Shown here one piece after another: positions 1-5,950 of a DNA stretch of 17,340 nt. The DNA lies in assembly GCA_026001145.1 (NCBI GenBank), contig BNZN01000016.1, positions 1 through 17,340 on the forward strand. The letters are read 5' to 3'. Positions within the stretch are counted from its first letter, which is position 1, and each line of letters opens with the position of its first letter. The position numbers were made by a program, and so were the translations under genes. Under the pieces are notes generated by a model. It did no database searches and had not been told where the DNA came from. It worked only from the letters and a program-made list of their open reading frames with translations. This stretch comes from Clostridia bacterium. Its GTDB lineage: Bacteria; Bacillota; Clostridia; Oscillospirales; Ruminococcaceae.

Positions 1-178
1 GAAAATCGCGCAAGAATCCCGAGGAACCAACGCAACCGAAAAGACCAAGATACAAAGTGCCGTCGCTTATGTTTCCTGACGCCGCTGTTAAGGTTAGTCC
101 GATTAACGCATGACCAGCACCATCGAATGTTGCGTTGAATGGGTGGTCCACTGTGCCAATTGGTCGAAAGTTTGGGTC
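1..178 (-). CDS. Partial GLUG-repeat surface protein, N-side piece, leaves the window at position 1
   Basis: Read on the minus strand from about 178 down to 2, one frame gives a fluent GLUG-type repeat. It runs NFRPIGTVDHPF, then TFDGAGHALIGLTL, then LGLFGCVGSSGFLRDF. The order PIGT, F-x-x-TFDG-x-GH-x-I, GLFG, G-x-hydrophobic-R-D is the usual start of a repeat in large secreted proteins of the GLUG or beta-helix type. The frame stays open to the window edge, so the continuation is missing. Upstream of about 178 the same frame turns into arginine-rich noise, so the true coding sequence seems to stop there. The opposite strand carries the later repeats of what looks like the same kind of protein. 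I infer a broken gene whose two parts are joined head to head, most likely an amplification or assembly join. No start codon is assigned. Confidence 0.55.
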
Positions 179-1317
179 TTCCGTTGCTGGCGACTGGAGA
201 GCCGGCGACCGCTTTCGTCGGCGCCCTCGCCGCTTCATTTTCTGGCACGGCAGAGTGTTGTGCCTCAGCGGGAACCGTCGCAACGAGCGAAGTGTCCGGC
301 GCATGCGGCGGTTTTTGCGGCGTCTTGACAGGGTGTATAACTTTTTGTAGCGCGGACGCGACAGGGCAACAACAGCCGCCGTCCGGACAAGACGCTGGCA
401 TTCTGGTTGGCCTTTGCAACGCGACCGGCAGCATCAGCGGATGCTGGAGCAGCGGCAGGCGTTACGGTGGCGGCGCGAATTACGGAGAATTCACTGAGGA
501 GACAGCCACAGCGTGGTTTGCGCCAGTGATAGCGGCGCGTTTTCTGTCAGGTGGGTTAGTTGGTTGCGTTGTTCCTGGCGCTGCTGGGCAGGCGAGCTTT
601 GCTGTTCTTCATGCAATTCCGACAGCTCCTTTTCTCGGGAAACCTGCGGCGGGGATAGGAGACGGACCAGCATTGGCTATCGGCAGGGTTGCTGGCGTTG
701 AAGGCTACGGCGGAGGCAGCGATTACCCGGGAGTCGCTACTGTGTATCTACCAAGAGGCGTTTACCAGGCACCTGCTTCGTGGGATGTTGCTTGGGAGCC
801 CTCCAACACGAGTACACAAATGACGGAGGCAGCTTTTCTAACGCAGCTGAATGGTGTGCTGCAAACGCAGGGATTGACGACACATCGCTTTGTTGCCGAC
901 ATCGGAGTTACCGGCACCTTCTGGGAGGGTGACTTTTCATTTACCTTCACCGATTGGGTCAATGATGGCTATGCTATTCTGGATTGGGAGGTGCCTGGCG
1001 TGTATCCTGTTTACCCGGGTGGGGAGACCTACACTTTCAAAGCGTCTGCTGACCCAGGTGGCAGCATAACAACAGGTGGCGAATCAGTTGTTGATGTTTT
1101 GGCCGGTTCAATCGGCGATTTGCCCGTTACCATAACGCTCTGGCCTGGCTGGGAATTGAAAAATGTTCGGCGTGAAGGGAATGTATACACACCGCCCAAC
1201 AAAGAAGTAGATGGCAACGTCATAAGGTTTAATTATCCATTGGAATTAGTCACGCAGGACACAAACATACAAGCCAACTTTGCGCGCAAAGGAGTGAATC
1301 ACGGTTCCGGGCCTTAA
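139..1317 (+). CDS. Partial GLUG-repeat / InlB-like secreted surface protein, C-terminal part
   Basis: The frame opens after a TGA at 136 and ends at TAA 1315. The ATG at 139 is probably not a real start, because family-like sequence begins only near 190 (ATAFVGALAASFSGT). Repeats of the form G-F-x-G-x-L-x-G-x-I-x-x-C follow, for example ILVGLCNATGSISGCWSSG near 400-460. Next come VYLPRGVY near 750 and MTEAAFLTQLNG near 820, a common GLUG-protein tail, then NDGYAILDWE near 965. The last ~90 residues, from YTFKASADPGGSI near 1030 to TNIQANFARK, look like a divergent InlB B-repeat (Flg_new type) domain. There is no LPXTG motif and no C-terminal membrane segment. The DNA is clearly richer in G+C than the genes downstream, which may reflect the repeats or transfer. 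The probable role is a cell-surface or secreted binding protein; the ligand is unknown. Confidence 0.65.
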   Translation: MGGPLCQLVESLGLPLLATGEPATAFVGALAASFSGTAECCASAGTVATSEVSGACGGFCGVLTGCITFCSADATGQQQPPSGQDAGILVGLCNATGSISGCWSSGRRYGGGANYGEFTEETATAWFAPVIAARFLSGGLVGCVVPGAAGQASFAVLHAIPTAPFLGKPAAGIGDGPALAIGRVAGVEGYGGGSDYPGVATVYLPRGVYQAPASWDVAWEPSNTSTQMTEAAFLTQLNGVLQTQGLTTHRFVADIGVTGTFWEGDFSFTFTDWVNDGYAILDWEVPGVYPVYPGGETYTFKASADPGGSITTGGESVVDVLAGSIGDLPVTITLWPGWELKNVRREGNVYTPPNKEVDGNVIRFNYPLELVTQDTNIQANFARKGVNHGSGP

Positions 1318-1479
1318 ATAACATAACAAAATCTCGAAATGCTTTTGGAAGGCACCGAGACTATAGTTAAATTCAAGGCGAGAAAGAGACCTTGAAAAAA
1401 GGGATCAGTTCGAAAAATCCTAGCTCTCAAATGATTGCTTTGCAAACGCAAAAAAATTAAAAATTTTCCGCTGGGGGTA
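1318..1479. other. Gene-free stretch between the GLUG protein and hsp20
   Basis: No convincing gene is present. A short inverted repeat, TTCAAGG / CCTTGAA with an 11-nt loop, lies at about 1372-1396. It is followed by A residues rather than T residues, so it is not a plus-strand terminator of the usual kind. The G+C content drops sharply here compared with 190-1317. Confidence 0.4.
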
Positions 1480-1507
1480 TTGACAAATACGAATAAGGTG
1501 CTATACT
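1480..1507 (+). promoter_or_regulatory. Vegetative (sigma-A type) promoter of hsp20
   Basis: A perfect -35 TTGACA (1480-1485) is separated by 16 bases from a -10 TATACT (1502-1507). It lies directly upstream of the CIRCE operator, so the repressor would sit at or just after the transcription start. Confidence 0.8.
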
Positions 1508-1519
1508 ATAAACTATGAA

Positions 1520-1546
1520 TTAGCACTTTCTCGGTCTGAGTGCTAA
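1520..1546 (+). promoter_or_regulatory. CIRCE operator (HrcA binding site)
   Basis: TTAGCACTT (1520-1528), nine bases of spacer, then GAGTGCTAA (1538-1546). This is the CIRCE 9-9-9 architecture with one departure from the consensus (T for C at the last base of the left arm). In Gram-positive bacteria HrcA binds CIRCE and represses chaperone genes, classically groESL and hrcA-dnaK. The position between the promoter and the small heat-shock gene implies that HrcA controls this gene. Confidence 0.92.
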
Positions 1547-1588
1547 CTGTAAAATAAATATAAATATAGTGTAAAGGAGATGGTAAGC

Positions 1589-2056
1589 ATGGCAAAGCTA
1601 ATCCCGTTCAACAGGAAGCATCCTGATTTCTTCAAAGAAACTTCCGGAAACTTTTATAACGTGCTCGACGACTTTTTTGGTGATGTCTTGCCTTCATTCG
1701 GTGGGTTTTGGCCTGCGGGCAGAAATCTTATGAGAGACACATTCAAAATTGATGTAAAAGAAACCGATAAGGAATATTTTATTGAGGCGGAGCTTCCCGG
1801 TGTGAGCAAGGAAGAACTGAATTTAAGCCTTAATGAAGGAAGCCTTTGCATTTCGGTTTCCAAAGATCGGCATGTGGATGAAAGCAAGAAAGATTATATT
1901 CACAAAGAAAGGCGTATCAGTTCAATGAGCAGATCAATTTATCTGCCGGATGCAAAACTCGAAGAAGTTAAGGCAAAACTGAAACATGGGCTCCTTGCCA
2001 TTACAGTTCAAAAACAAGAGAAGCCGCGCAACTCGATCAGTATCGATATAGAATAG
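1589..2056 (+). CDS. Small heat-shock protein, Hsp20 / alpha-crystallin family
   Basis: This is a 155-residue ATP-independent holdase of the IbpA/Hsp18 class that keeps unfolded proteins soluble. The start is taken at ATG 1589, nine bases after AAGGAG (1574-1579). The ATG at 1580 touches the ribosome binding site and is unlikely. The N-terminal third is aromatic and variable. The alpha-crystallin domain covers roughly residues 47-150, beginning DTFKIDVKETDKEYFIEAEL and including the typical ELPGVSKEELN and LKHGLLAITVQK segments. The C-terminal SISIDIE carries an I-x-I anchoring motif. The gene is monocistronic as far as can be seen, with its own promoter and a CIRCE operator, so induction by heat through HrcA is expected. 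A possible terminator follows. Confidence 0.93.
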   Translation: MAKLIPFNRKHPDFFKETSGNFYNVLDDFFGDVLPSFGGFWPAGRNLMRDTFKIDVKETDKEYFIEAELPGVSKEELNLSLNEGSLCISVSKDRHVDESKKDYIHKERRISSMSRSIYLPDAKLEEVKAKLKHGLLAITVQKQEKPRNSISIDIE

Positions 2057-2061
2057 TTTTC

Positions 2062-2104
2062 AGAGACGTCTTCGTGTTAATGGCATGGGGACGTTTCTCT
2101 TTTC
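2062..2104 (+). terminator. Possible terminator of hsp20
   Basis: AGAGACGTC (2062-2070) can pair with GACGTTTCTCT (2090-2100) with a two-base bulge, and a short T run follows. The loop is long, so this is a weak candidate. Confidence 0.4.
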
Positions 2105-2144
2105 CACATCTTGCCACTTTATAAAACATTAACCAGATTATCAG

Positions 2145-2891
2145 TTGAATGGAGGAAGGAGGGGAGATGTCACGCCAACCTGGAATCCATGGCACGGTTG
2201 CCAAAAAATAAGCCCGGGATGTTTGAATTGCTATGTTTATCGGCTGGATGAAAAATTTGGAAGAAACAGTTCTGTTGTCACAAAAACCAAAAGCTTTGAT
2301 CTGCCGATAAGGCGCTATAACAACGGAGAATATAAGCTTAAAACAAAGGATATAATTTATACCTGTCTTTCATCTGATTTTTTCTTGAGAGATGCCGATG
2401 TTTGGCGACGAAACATCTGGGATATGATTAAGGAACGTGCCGACTTGGAATTTTTCATAATCACGAAAAGGATTGACCGTTTTCACGTCAATTTGCCAGA
2501 AAACTGGGGTGCTGGATATGAAAATGTTACGATTGCCTGCACTGTAGAAAATCAAGACAGAGCTAATTTTCGGTTGTCGATTTTTTTAAGTCTCCCAATA
2601 AAACACAGGGTAATTGTATGTGAACCACTGTTGGAACAGATCGATTTTTCACATTATCTTGGTGATGGCATCGAAGAAGTTAGTATTGGAGGCGAATCAG
2701 GTAACAAGGCCAGAATTTGTGATTTTGATTGGGTTTTGGACATTCGAGATCAATGTCAAAAGGCCAAAGTTGATTTTTACTTTCGGCAAACAGGGGCTCT
2801 TTTCAGGAAAGAAAATAAAGTCTATAAAATAGACAGAAAACATCAGCAGATTCAAGCCCAGAAAGCCAATGTTGACTATAGGGTTCAATGA
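2145..2891 (+). CDS. DUF5131 family protein (phage Gp37/Gp68-like)
   Basis: The N-terminus reads TWNPWHGCQKISPGCLNCY, the signature of the DUF5131 / Gp37_Gp68 family found in phages and in bacterial chromosomes. Three clustered cysteines (C-x6-C-x2-C) recall metal- or iron-sulfur-binding sites and radical-SAM-like folds, but no activity is established that I can name. Later family-like segments are FFIITKRIDR near residue 102, WGAGYENVTIACTVENQ near 122 and EEVSIGGESG near 178. The total is about 248 residues if the TTG at 2145 is used. The start is doubtful: the strong ribosome binding site at 2151-2164 lies inside this reading, and the ATG it would serve (2167) is in another frame. Either the TTG is used or there is a small indel near the start. 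The neighbours give no functional clue. Confidence 0.75.
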   Translation: MNGGRRGDVTPTWNPWHGCQKISPGCLNCYVYRLDEKFGRNSSVVTKTKSFDLPIRRYNNGEYKLKTKDIIYTCLSSDFFLRDADVWRRNIWDMIKERADLEFFIITKRIDRFHVNLPENWGAGYENVTIACTVENQDRANFRLSIFLSLPIKHRVIVCEPLLEQIDFSHYLGDGIEEVSIGGESGNKARICDFDWVLDIRDQCQKAKVDFYFRQTGALFRKENKVYKIDRKHQQIQAQKANVDYRVQ

Positions 2892-2981
2892 AAAGTTGGG
2901 GCGGCAAAACTTAGGAAGAACGAACCTGCAATATAATTTTTAGAAAAACTTCAAAAATCCAAAATTTTATTGAATCAGATC

Positions 2982-3010
2982 TTGTAATTTATTTCAACAT
3001 GTGATAGAAT
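2982..3010 (+). promoter_or_regulatory. Promoter of the small secreted protein gene
   Basis: A -35 TTGTAA (2982-2987), 17 bases of spacer and a -10 TAGAAT (3005-3010). A TG one base before the -10 makes it an extended -10 promoter. A long untranslated leader of about 70 bases follows before the start codon. Confidence 0.6.
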
Positions 3011-3084
3011 GGTTGTATAGCAGGTGTGGACGTTTGTTTCGTCCATTTGTTGCTAAATATTTTTGTTTGTAAAGGAGTATCTTT

Positions 3085-3438
3085 ATGAAGAAAGTACCTT
3101 TGTTGTTAGTTTCAGCTGCGTTGATGTCACTTCTGACGCTGTCTCTTGCTAGTGCGGACGAGCCAGCGACCACGGAAGCTTCGACACCGGCAAAAAAAGT
3201 CGAGGTTAAGGAAGTCGAGGTTAAGAAAGATGAGACTTCTACGTTGCCGGCTGAGGGTGAAGGCACCACCACATCAACGGAAGGCGCTGCGTCAACAGAT
3301 AGCGCTGTCCCACCGGTAAGTGAACCAGACACGACGGTAGCGAGGGGTGGAGCTGTCAGCAATATCCTTGCTCCTTCAGTTATGTTAGCGGCTTGGGGTT
3401 GCGGTCTTGTTGCAACCAAAGTTGCAAAAAAGAGATAA
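3085..3438 (+). CDS. Small secreted or membrane-anchored protein, unknown function
   Basis: This is a 117-residue protein that I do not recognise. The start is ATG 3085, after AAAGGAG with good spacing. Residues 1-24 form a signal peptide: MKK, then a hydrophobic core (LLLVSAALMSLLTLSLA), then ASA before DE as a likely cleavage site. The middle, about residues 25-88, is low complexity, rich in Thr, Ser, Glu, Pro and Ala, with a VEVKEVEVKK duplication; it looks like an extended linker. The C-terminal ~25 residues form a hydrophobic stretch (ILAPSVMLAAWGCGLVATK) ending in KVAKKR, like a single membrane anchor with a positive inside tail. The layout resembles a small surface-tethered protein. 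There is no LPXTG motif, since LPAEG lies far from the tail. It has its own promoter and is followed by a perfect hairpin. Confidence 0.75.
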   Translation: MKKVPLLLVSAALMSLLTLSLASADEPATTEASTPAKKVEVKEVEVKKDETSTLPAEGEGTTTSTEGAASTDSAVPPVSEPDTTVARGGAVSNILAPSVMLAAWGCGLVATKVAKKR

Positions 3439-3456
3439 GAAATGCCCAAATCGTTA

Positions 3457-3487
3457 GTGACGGTCACCAGCAGGTGGTGACCGTCAC
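3457..3487 (+). terminator. Perfect 12-bp hairpin after the small secreted protein gene
   Basis: GTGACGGTCACC (3457-3468) and GGTGACCGTCAC (3476-3487) are exact inverted copies around a 7-base loop. It sits 19 bases after the stop codon. No T run follows, so it may be a non-canonical terminator, a 3'-end stabilising structure or a protein-binding palindrome. The structure is certain; its role is not. Confidence 0.55.
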
Positions 3488-3569
3488 GGTGCGTGGATAC
3501 GGCATTAAGTGTGGATGTGGCCCTAGGTTTTGAGCCGAATTTTAAAGGAATCCATTCAGTCACGTTTTT

Positions 3570-3646
3570 GGCGGTATAGCTCAGTTGGTTAGAGCATTCG
3601 GTTCATACCCGGAGGGTCGTTGGTTCAAATCCAACTACCGCTACCA
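3570..3646 (+). tRNA. tRNA-Met (CAT), elongator type
   Basis: This is a 77-base cloverleaf with encoded CCA (3644-3646). The acceptor arm GGCGGTA pairs with TACCGCT, including one G-T at the end. The D arm contains AGCTCAGTTGGTTAGAGC. The anticodon loop TTCATAC gives CAT at 3604-3606. The T arm contains GGTTCAAAT. The first acceptor pair is G-T rather than the unpaired C-A of initiator tRNA, so I call it elongator methionine. A CAT tRNA-Ile2 cannot be fully excluded by eye. Confidence 0.93.
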
Positions 3647-3654
3647 CGCCGTTT

Positions 3655-3729
3655 GGTCCGTTGGTCAAGAGGTTAAGACACCGCCCTTTCACGGCGGAAT
3701 CGGGGGTTCAATTCCCCCACGGATCACCA
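3655..3729 (+). tRNA. tRNA-Glu (TTC)
   Basis: This is a 75-base cloverleaf with encoded CCA (3727-3729). The acceptor GGTCCGT pairs with ACGGATC, with one G-T pair. The anticodon stem CCGCC / GGCGG encloses the loop CTTTCAC, giving TTC at 3688-3690. The T arm GGGGG / CCCCC is perfect. It lies 8 bases after tRNA-Met, so both are probably one transcript. Confidence 0.94.
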
Positions 3730-3795
3730 TAAAAGTTGATTTTTTAAATCATACTATAAAACTTATTTTTGTTTGATTTGGGGAGAGTGACAGTT

Positions 3796-4023
3796 TTGAC
3801 TGCTTTTGAAAAGTTGAGCGACCTGCTTGTTGATCAATTTGGGGTTTCACGAGAAATCATTAATCTTAAATCTACTGTTGAAAGCTTGGAGCTGGATTCT
3901 TTGGAAGTTGTGGATTTGATTGGGATTTTGGAAGATGAATTTAATATTACTATAGATGATGATAAATTTGACGAACTTAAATATATAAGCGATATAATCA
4001 AACTTATTGAGCAGGTTGATTAA
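3796..4023 (+). CDS. acpP: Acyl carrier protein
   Basis: This 75-residue carrier protein holds growing acyl chains on a 4'-phosphopantetheine arm during fatty acid synthesis in the cytoplasm. The start is the TTG at 3796, ten bases after GGGGAG (3780-3785), giving MTAFEKLSDLLVDQFGV, the usual ACP beginning. The in-frame GTG at 3787 lies against the ribosome binding site, and a more distant TTG at 3769 precedes it. The modification site is Ser35 in LELDSLEVVDL. The rest shows the acidic helix II and III pattern (EDEFNITIDDD). The length is normal. The gene stands apart from other fatty acid genes, directly after two tRNA genes, and is followed by the first copy of the dispersed 3' repeat. A second, specialised ACP elsewhere in the genome is possible. 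Confidence 0.92.
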   Translation: MTAFEKLSDLLVDQFGVSREIINLKSTVESLELDSLEVVDLIGILEDEFNITIDDDKFDELKYISDIIKLIEQVD

Positions 4024-4040
4024 GGGAAATTTATTACATT

Positions 4041-4262
4041 GCTTTCCAAGCCTTCCGAAGTTCAAAACGAGTTCGTTTTCTCGCTTGGTTAGGCTGTGCG
4101 TTTGTTTTCCAGACATTCCGAAACTTAAGACAAATTCTCTTTCTCGAGCTTTTCTTGGGTTTCACCAGCTCGCTTTTCAAGAAACAAACCAGGGAGAGGA
4201 CCTAGATTTTCTCTCCGCGAACCTCTCCACAACGCTTTTCCCCAAAGTCTGGGGTGTTTTGA
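4041..4262 (+). repeat. Dispersed 3' repeat, copy A (compound), downstream of acpP
   Basis: This copy begins with a short partial unit, GCTTTCCAAGCCTTCCGAAG (4041-), then a second unit from about 4104 with GACATTCCGAA, CAAATTCTCTTTCTCGAGC, TTTTCTTGGGTTTC and CAAGAAACAAACCAGGGAGAG. It shares its last third (CACAACGCTTTT, AAAGTCTGGGGTGTTTTG) with copy B. GGAGAG and CTCTCC form a second hairpin. CCCCA / TGGGG followed by TGTTTT at the end looks like a weak terminator. It lies between acpP and the YbaK gene, in the same direction as both. Confidence 0.8.
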
Positions 4263-4277
4263 TTTAAAGGTGTAAAC

Positions 4278-4334
4278 ATGGAAAAGTGGTGTGTGTGGCA
4301 CGTTGATTGGCAGCAGGGAAGAGGGTTTGCATGA
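4278..4334 (+). CDS. Possible 18-residue tryptophan-rich leader peptide upstream of the YbaK gene
   Basis: An ATG at 4278, five bases after AAAGGTG (4266-4272), opens an 18-codon frame, MEKWCVWHVDWQQGRGFA. Its TGA overlaps the ATG of the next gene (ATGA at 4331-4334). Three of 18 codons are tryptophan. The ribosome binding site and stop-start overlap suggest translational coupling or a regulatory leader. There is no homology support, so it may be chance. Confidence 0.3.
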   Translation: MEKWCVWHVDWQQGRGFA

Positions 4335-4816
4335 AACAGAAAGTATATGATTTGTTAGATGAATTGAATATTGCTTATGAGATTGTTGAACACCCTCCAC
4401 TTCACACTCAAGCTGATGGCGAAAAGTATGATTTGAAATTTGACGGAACTGTGTGCAAAAACCTTTTCATACGCAACAAAAACAAGAGCGCATATTATCT
4501 TGTTGCCCTCCCGGTTGATAAAAAGGTTGATTTGGCGGCTTTGCAAGAAGTTTTGAGCGAAACAAAGTTGAGCTTTGGTTCGGAGGAAGCGTTGGAGAAA
4601 AAGTTAGCTATAAAAAGTGGTGCGGTTTCAATTTTCAATGTTGTGAATGTGGGCGAAACAGACGTGCAGTTCATTATTGACAATGATATTTTAGAATCTA
4701 AAAGGGTAGGGTTCCATCCTAACGATAACACGGCAACGATTTTGTTGGCACCAAGTGAGATTTGCAGGGTTTTGGACAATTATAAAGTTGGTTATAAGTT
4801 TATTGATATAGAGTAA
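4331..4816 (+). CDS. YbaK/ProX-type aminoacyl-tRNA deacylase
   Basis: This is a 161-residue protein of the YbaK / ProXp-ala (PrdX) superfamily, which in trans removes wrongly attached amino acids, typically Ala from tRNA-Pro. The start is ATG 4331, about six bases after AGGGAAGAGGG; an upstream in-frame TTG (4307) precedes that site and is rejected. The pattern is KVYDLLDELNIAYEIVEHPP at the N-terminus, then the conserved DGTVCKNLFIRNK with the family lysine near residue 40, then AVSIFNVVN near 104 and VGFHPNDNTAT near 132. The length and ending agree with single-domain ProXp-ala. The substrate cannot be fixed by eye; Ala-tRNA-Pro is the family's best-known target. It is preceded by copy A of the repeat and a possible leader peptide. 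Confidence 0.87.
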   Translation: MKQKVYDLLDELNIAYEIVEHPPLHTQADGEKYDLKFDGTVCKNLFIRNKNKSAYYLVALPVDKKVDLAALQEVLSETKLSFGSEEALEKKLAIKSGAVSIFNVVNVGETDVQFIIDNDILESKRVGFHPNDNTATILLAPSEICRVLDNYKVGYKFIDIE

Positions 4817-4930
4817 TTGGACGGTTTGGTAATTGCTTTAGGTAGGCGATATAACCAAACCTATTGGGCAGGTCGATTAGGGAATTGTCGCATTCTGGCC
4901 AAATGCAATGTTCGAAAGAAAGGGATTTTT

Positions 4931-5950
4931 GTGGCTTCTCTTATCTGTTTGGTTTCAAAAAACAAGCTGCTGGACCTGGCAAAAATTCAAGTACACAACC
5001 AAAGAGAAGATCTCGCGGACGGTTTGGTGATTGCTCCGGAGAGAACCTACTTGAACCGTCGCTTACATGAGGTTGCTGGAGATTTTGGTGTTGTAAAATT
5101 GAAATATGAATCGGAATATAAAAGCGTCTTGAAAAAATACTATAGTGGGCAAAGAGCTGTTAGAAAAGACGCAACAGTTTTGTGCTCCTTGTTTGTTACC
5201 TCAAACAAGAGCTTTTTTGAGGGCAAAGAGGAAGTAGAAATCAGGCGTTTTTTTGAGTGTAATTATAATTTTCTGAAAGACTATTTCGGCGAACACAAAG
5301 TAATTGATGCGGTTGTTCACATGGACGAACGCATCCCGCACATGCGCTTTTGCTTTGTGCCAATGACCAAAGACGGTCGACTTTCTGCCAAAGAGATATG
5401 TGATCGCAGGGGGCTTACCCTTCTTCACGCCAAAGCCCTTGCCAGCATAAAAGAAAATGGGTTTGATATTACGAAGTCGGATGACGTCTATAGCCCACTC
5501 AAAATGGCAGAAGATCTTAAACGAAGCATTCTAGTTAAAGAAGTTCAAAAACTTGAAGAAAAATTCACCGAATGTAAAAATATCGACAAATCAATTAGGT
5601 CAATCGATGAAATCCCATTTAAACGCAGCAAAATGCCGTTTAGGGACGAAATGGTTTCTTTGACAGATGAGAATTTTTCCAAAATAAGAAGTGTTGCACG
5701 TTTCGGAGTTACTGTGCAAAGTGAATTTGACAGGCTTGCAAAAGAAAATGAACGATTGCATAGCCGTTACAATGACCATGTTGTTTTGATTAATGAATTA
5801 AGAATGCAGATTGCCGAAATAAGCAAAAATCGTGACGATCTGCTACGTGAGGGAATGGAAATGCTAAGGGTAATAAAATCCCACAACGGGCTAAACGATT
5901 TATATAATTACGTAAAAAACTCAATGAAAGAACAGAAAAACAAAAAATAA
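4931..5950 (+). CDS. MobV (Mob/Pre) family relaxase
   Basis: This 339-residue protein resembles plasmid mobilisation or recombination relaxases, which nick DNA at oriT. GTG 4931, after AAAGAAAGGG, is chosen as start because it places the family histidine of VHNQRE at residue 22, as in MobM of pMV158. The frame is open from 4817 with no ribosome binding site there. PERTYLN is near residue 36. The metal motif reads HMDERIPHMR (130-139), where the family has H-x-D-E-x-T-P-H-x-H, so the last histidine is an arginine. The text then continues as FVPMTKDGRLSAKEICDRRG, typical of the family. The C-terminal third is coiled coil. It sits among housekeeping genes without a replication gene or visible oriT, so it is likely a leftover of an integrated mobile element. 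Activity is doubtful. Confidence 0.85.
   Translation: MASLICLVSKNKLLDLAKIQVHNQREDLADGLVIAPERTYLNRRLHEVAGDFGVVKLKYESEYKSVLKKYYSGQRAVRKDATVLCSLFVTSNKSFFEGKEEVEIRRFFECNYNFLKDYFGEHKVIDAVVHMDERIPHMRFCFVPMTKDGRLSAKEICDRRGLTLLHAKALASIKENGFDITKSDDVYSPLKMAEDLKRSILVKEVQKLEEKFTECKNIDKSIRSIDEIPFKRSKMPFRDEMVSLTDENFSKIRSVARFGVTVQSEFDRLAKENERLHSRYNDHVVLINELRMQIAEISKNRDDLLREGMEMLRVIKSHNGLNDLYNYVKNSMKEQKNKK

Noticed and set aside
3241..3255. LPAEG as a sortase signal in the small secreted protein
   Set aside because: It lies mid-protein, far from the C-terminal hydrophobic segment, and does not fit LPXTG.
2994..3563. 189-residue minus-strand frame
   Set aside because: It is the antisense of the small secreted protein gene, which has a promoter, ribosome binding site and signal peptide; no start site supports the antisense frame.
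3570..3646. Initiator tRNA-Met
   Set aside because: The acceptor end has a G-T pair and the arm resembles elongator tRNA-Met; the initiator's unpaired first position is missing.
3585..3776. 63-residue frame over the tRNA pair
   Set aside because: It reads through two clear tRNA genes.
4007..4400. Open frames of 86 and 91 residues on both strands over copy A of the repeat
   Set aside because: They lie in the repeat, lack ribosome binding sites, and their peptides recur only because the DNA repeats.
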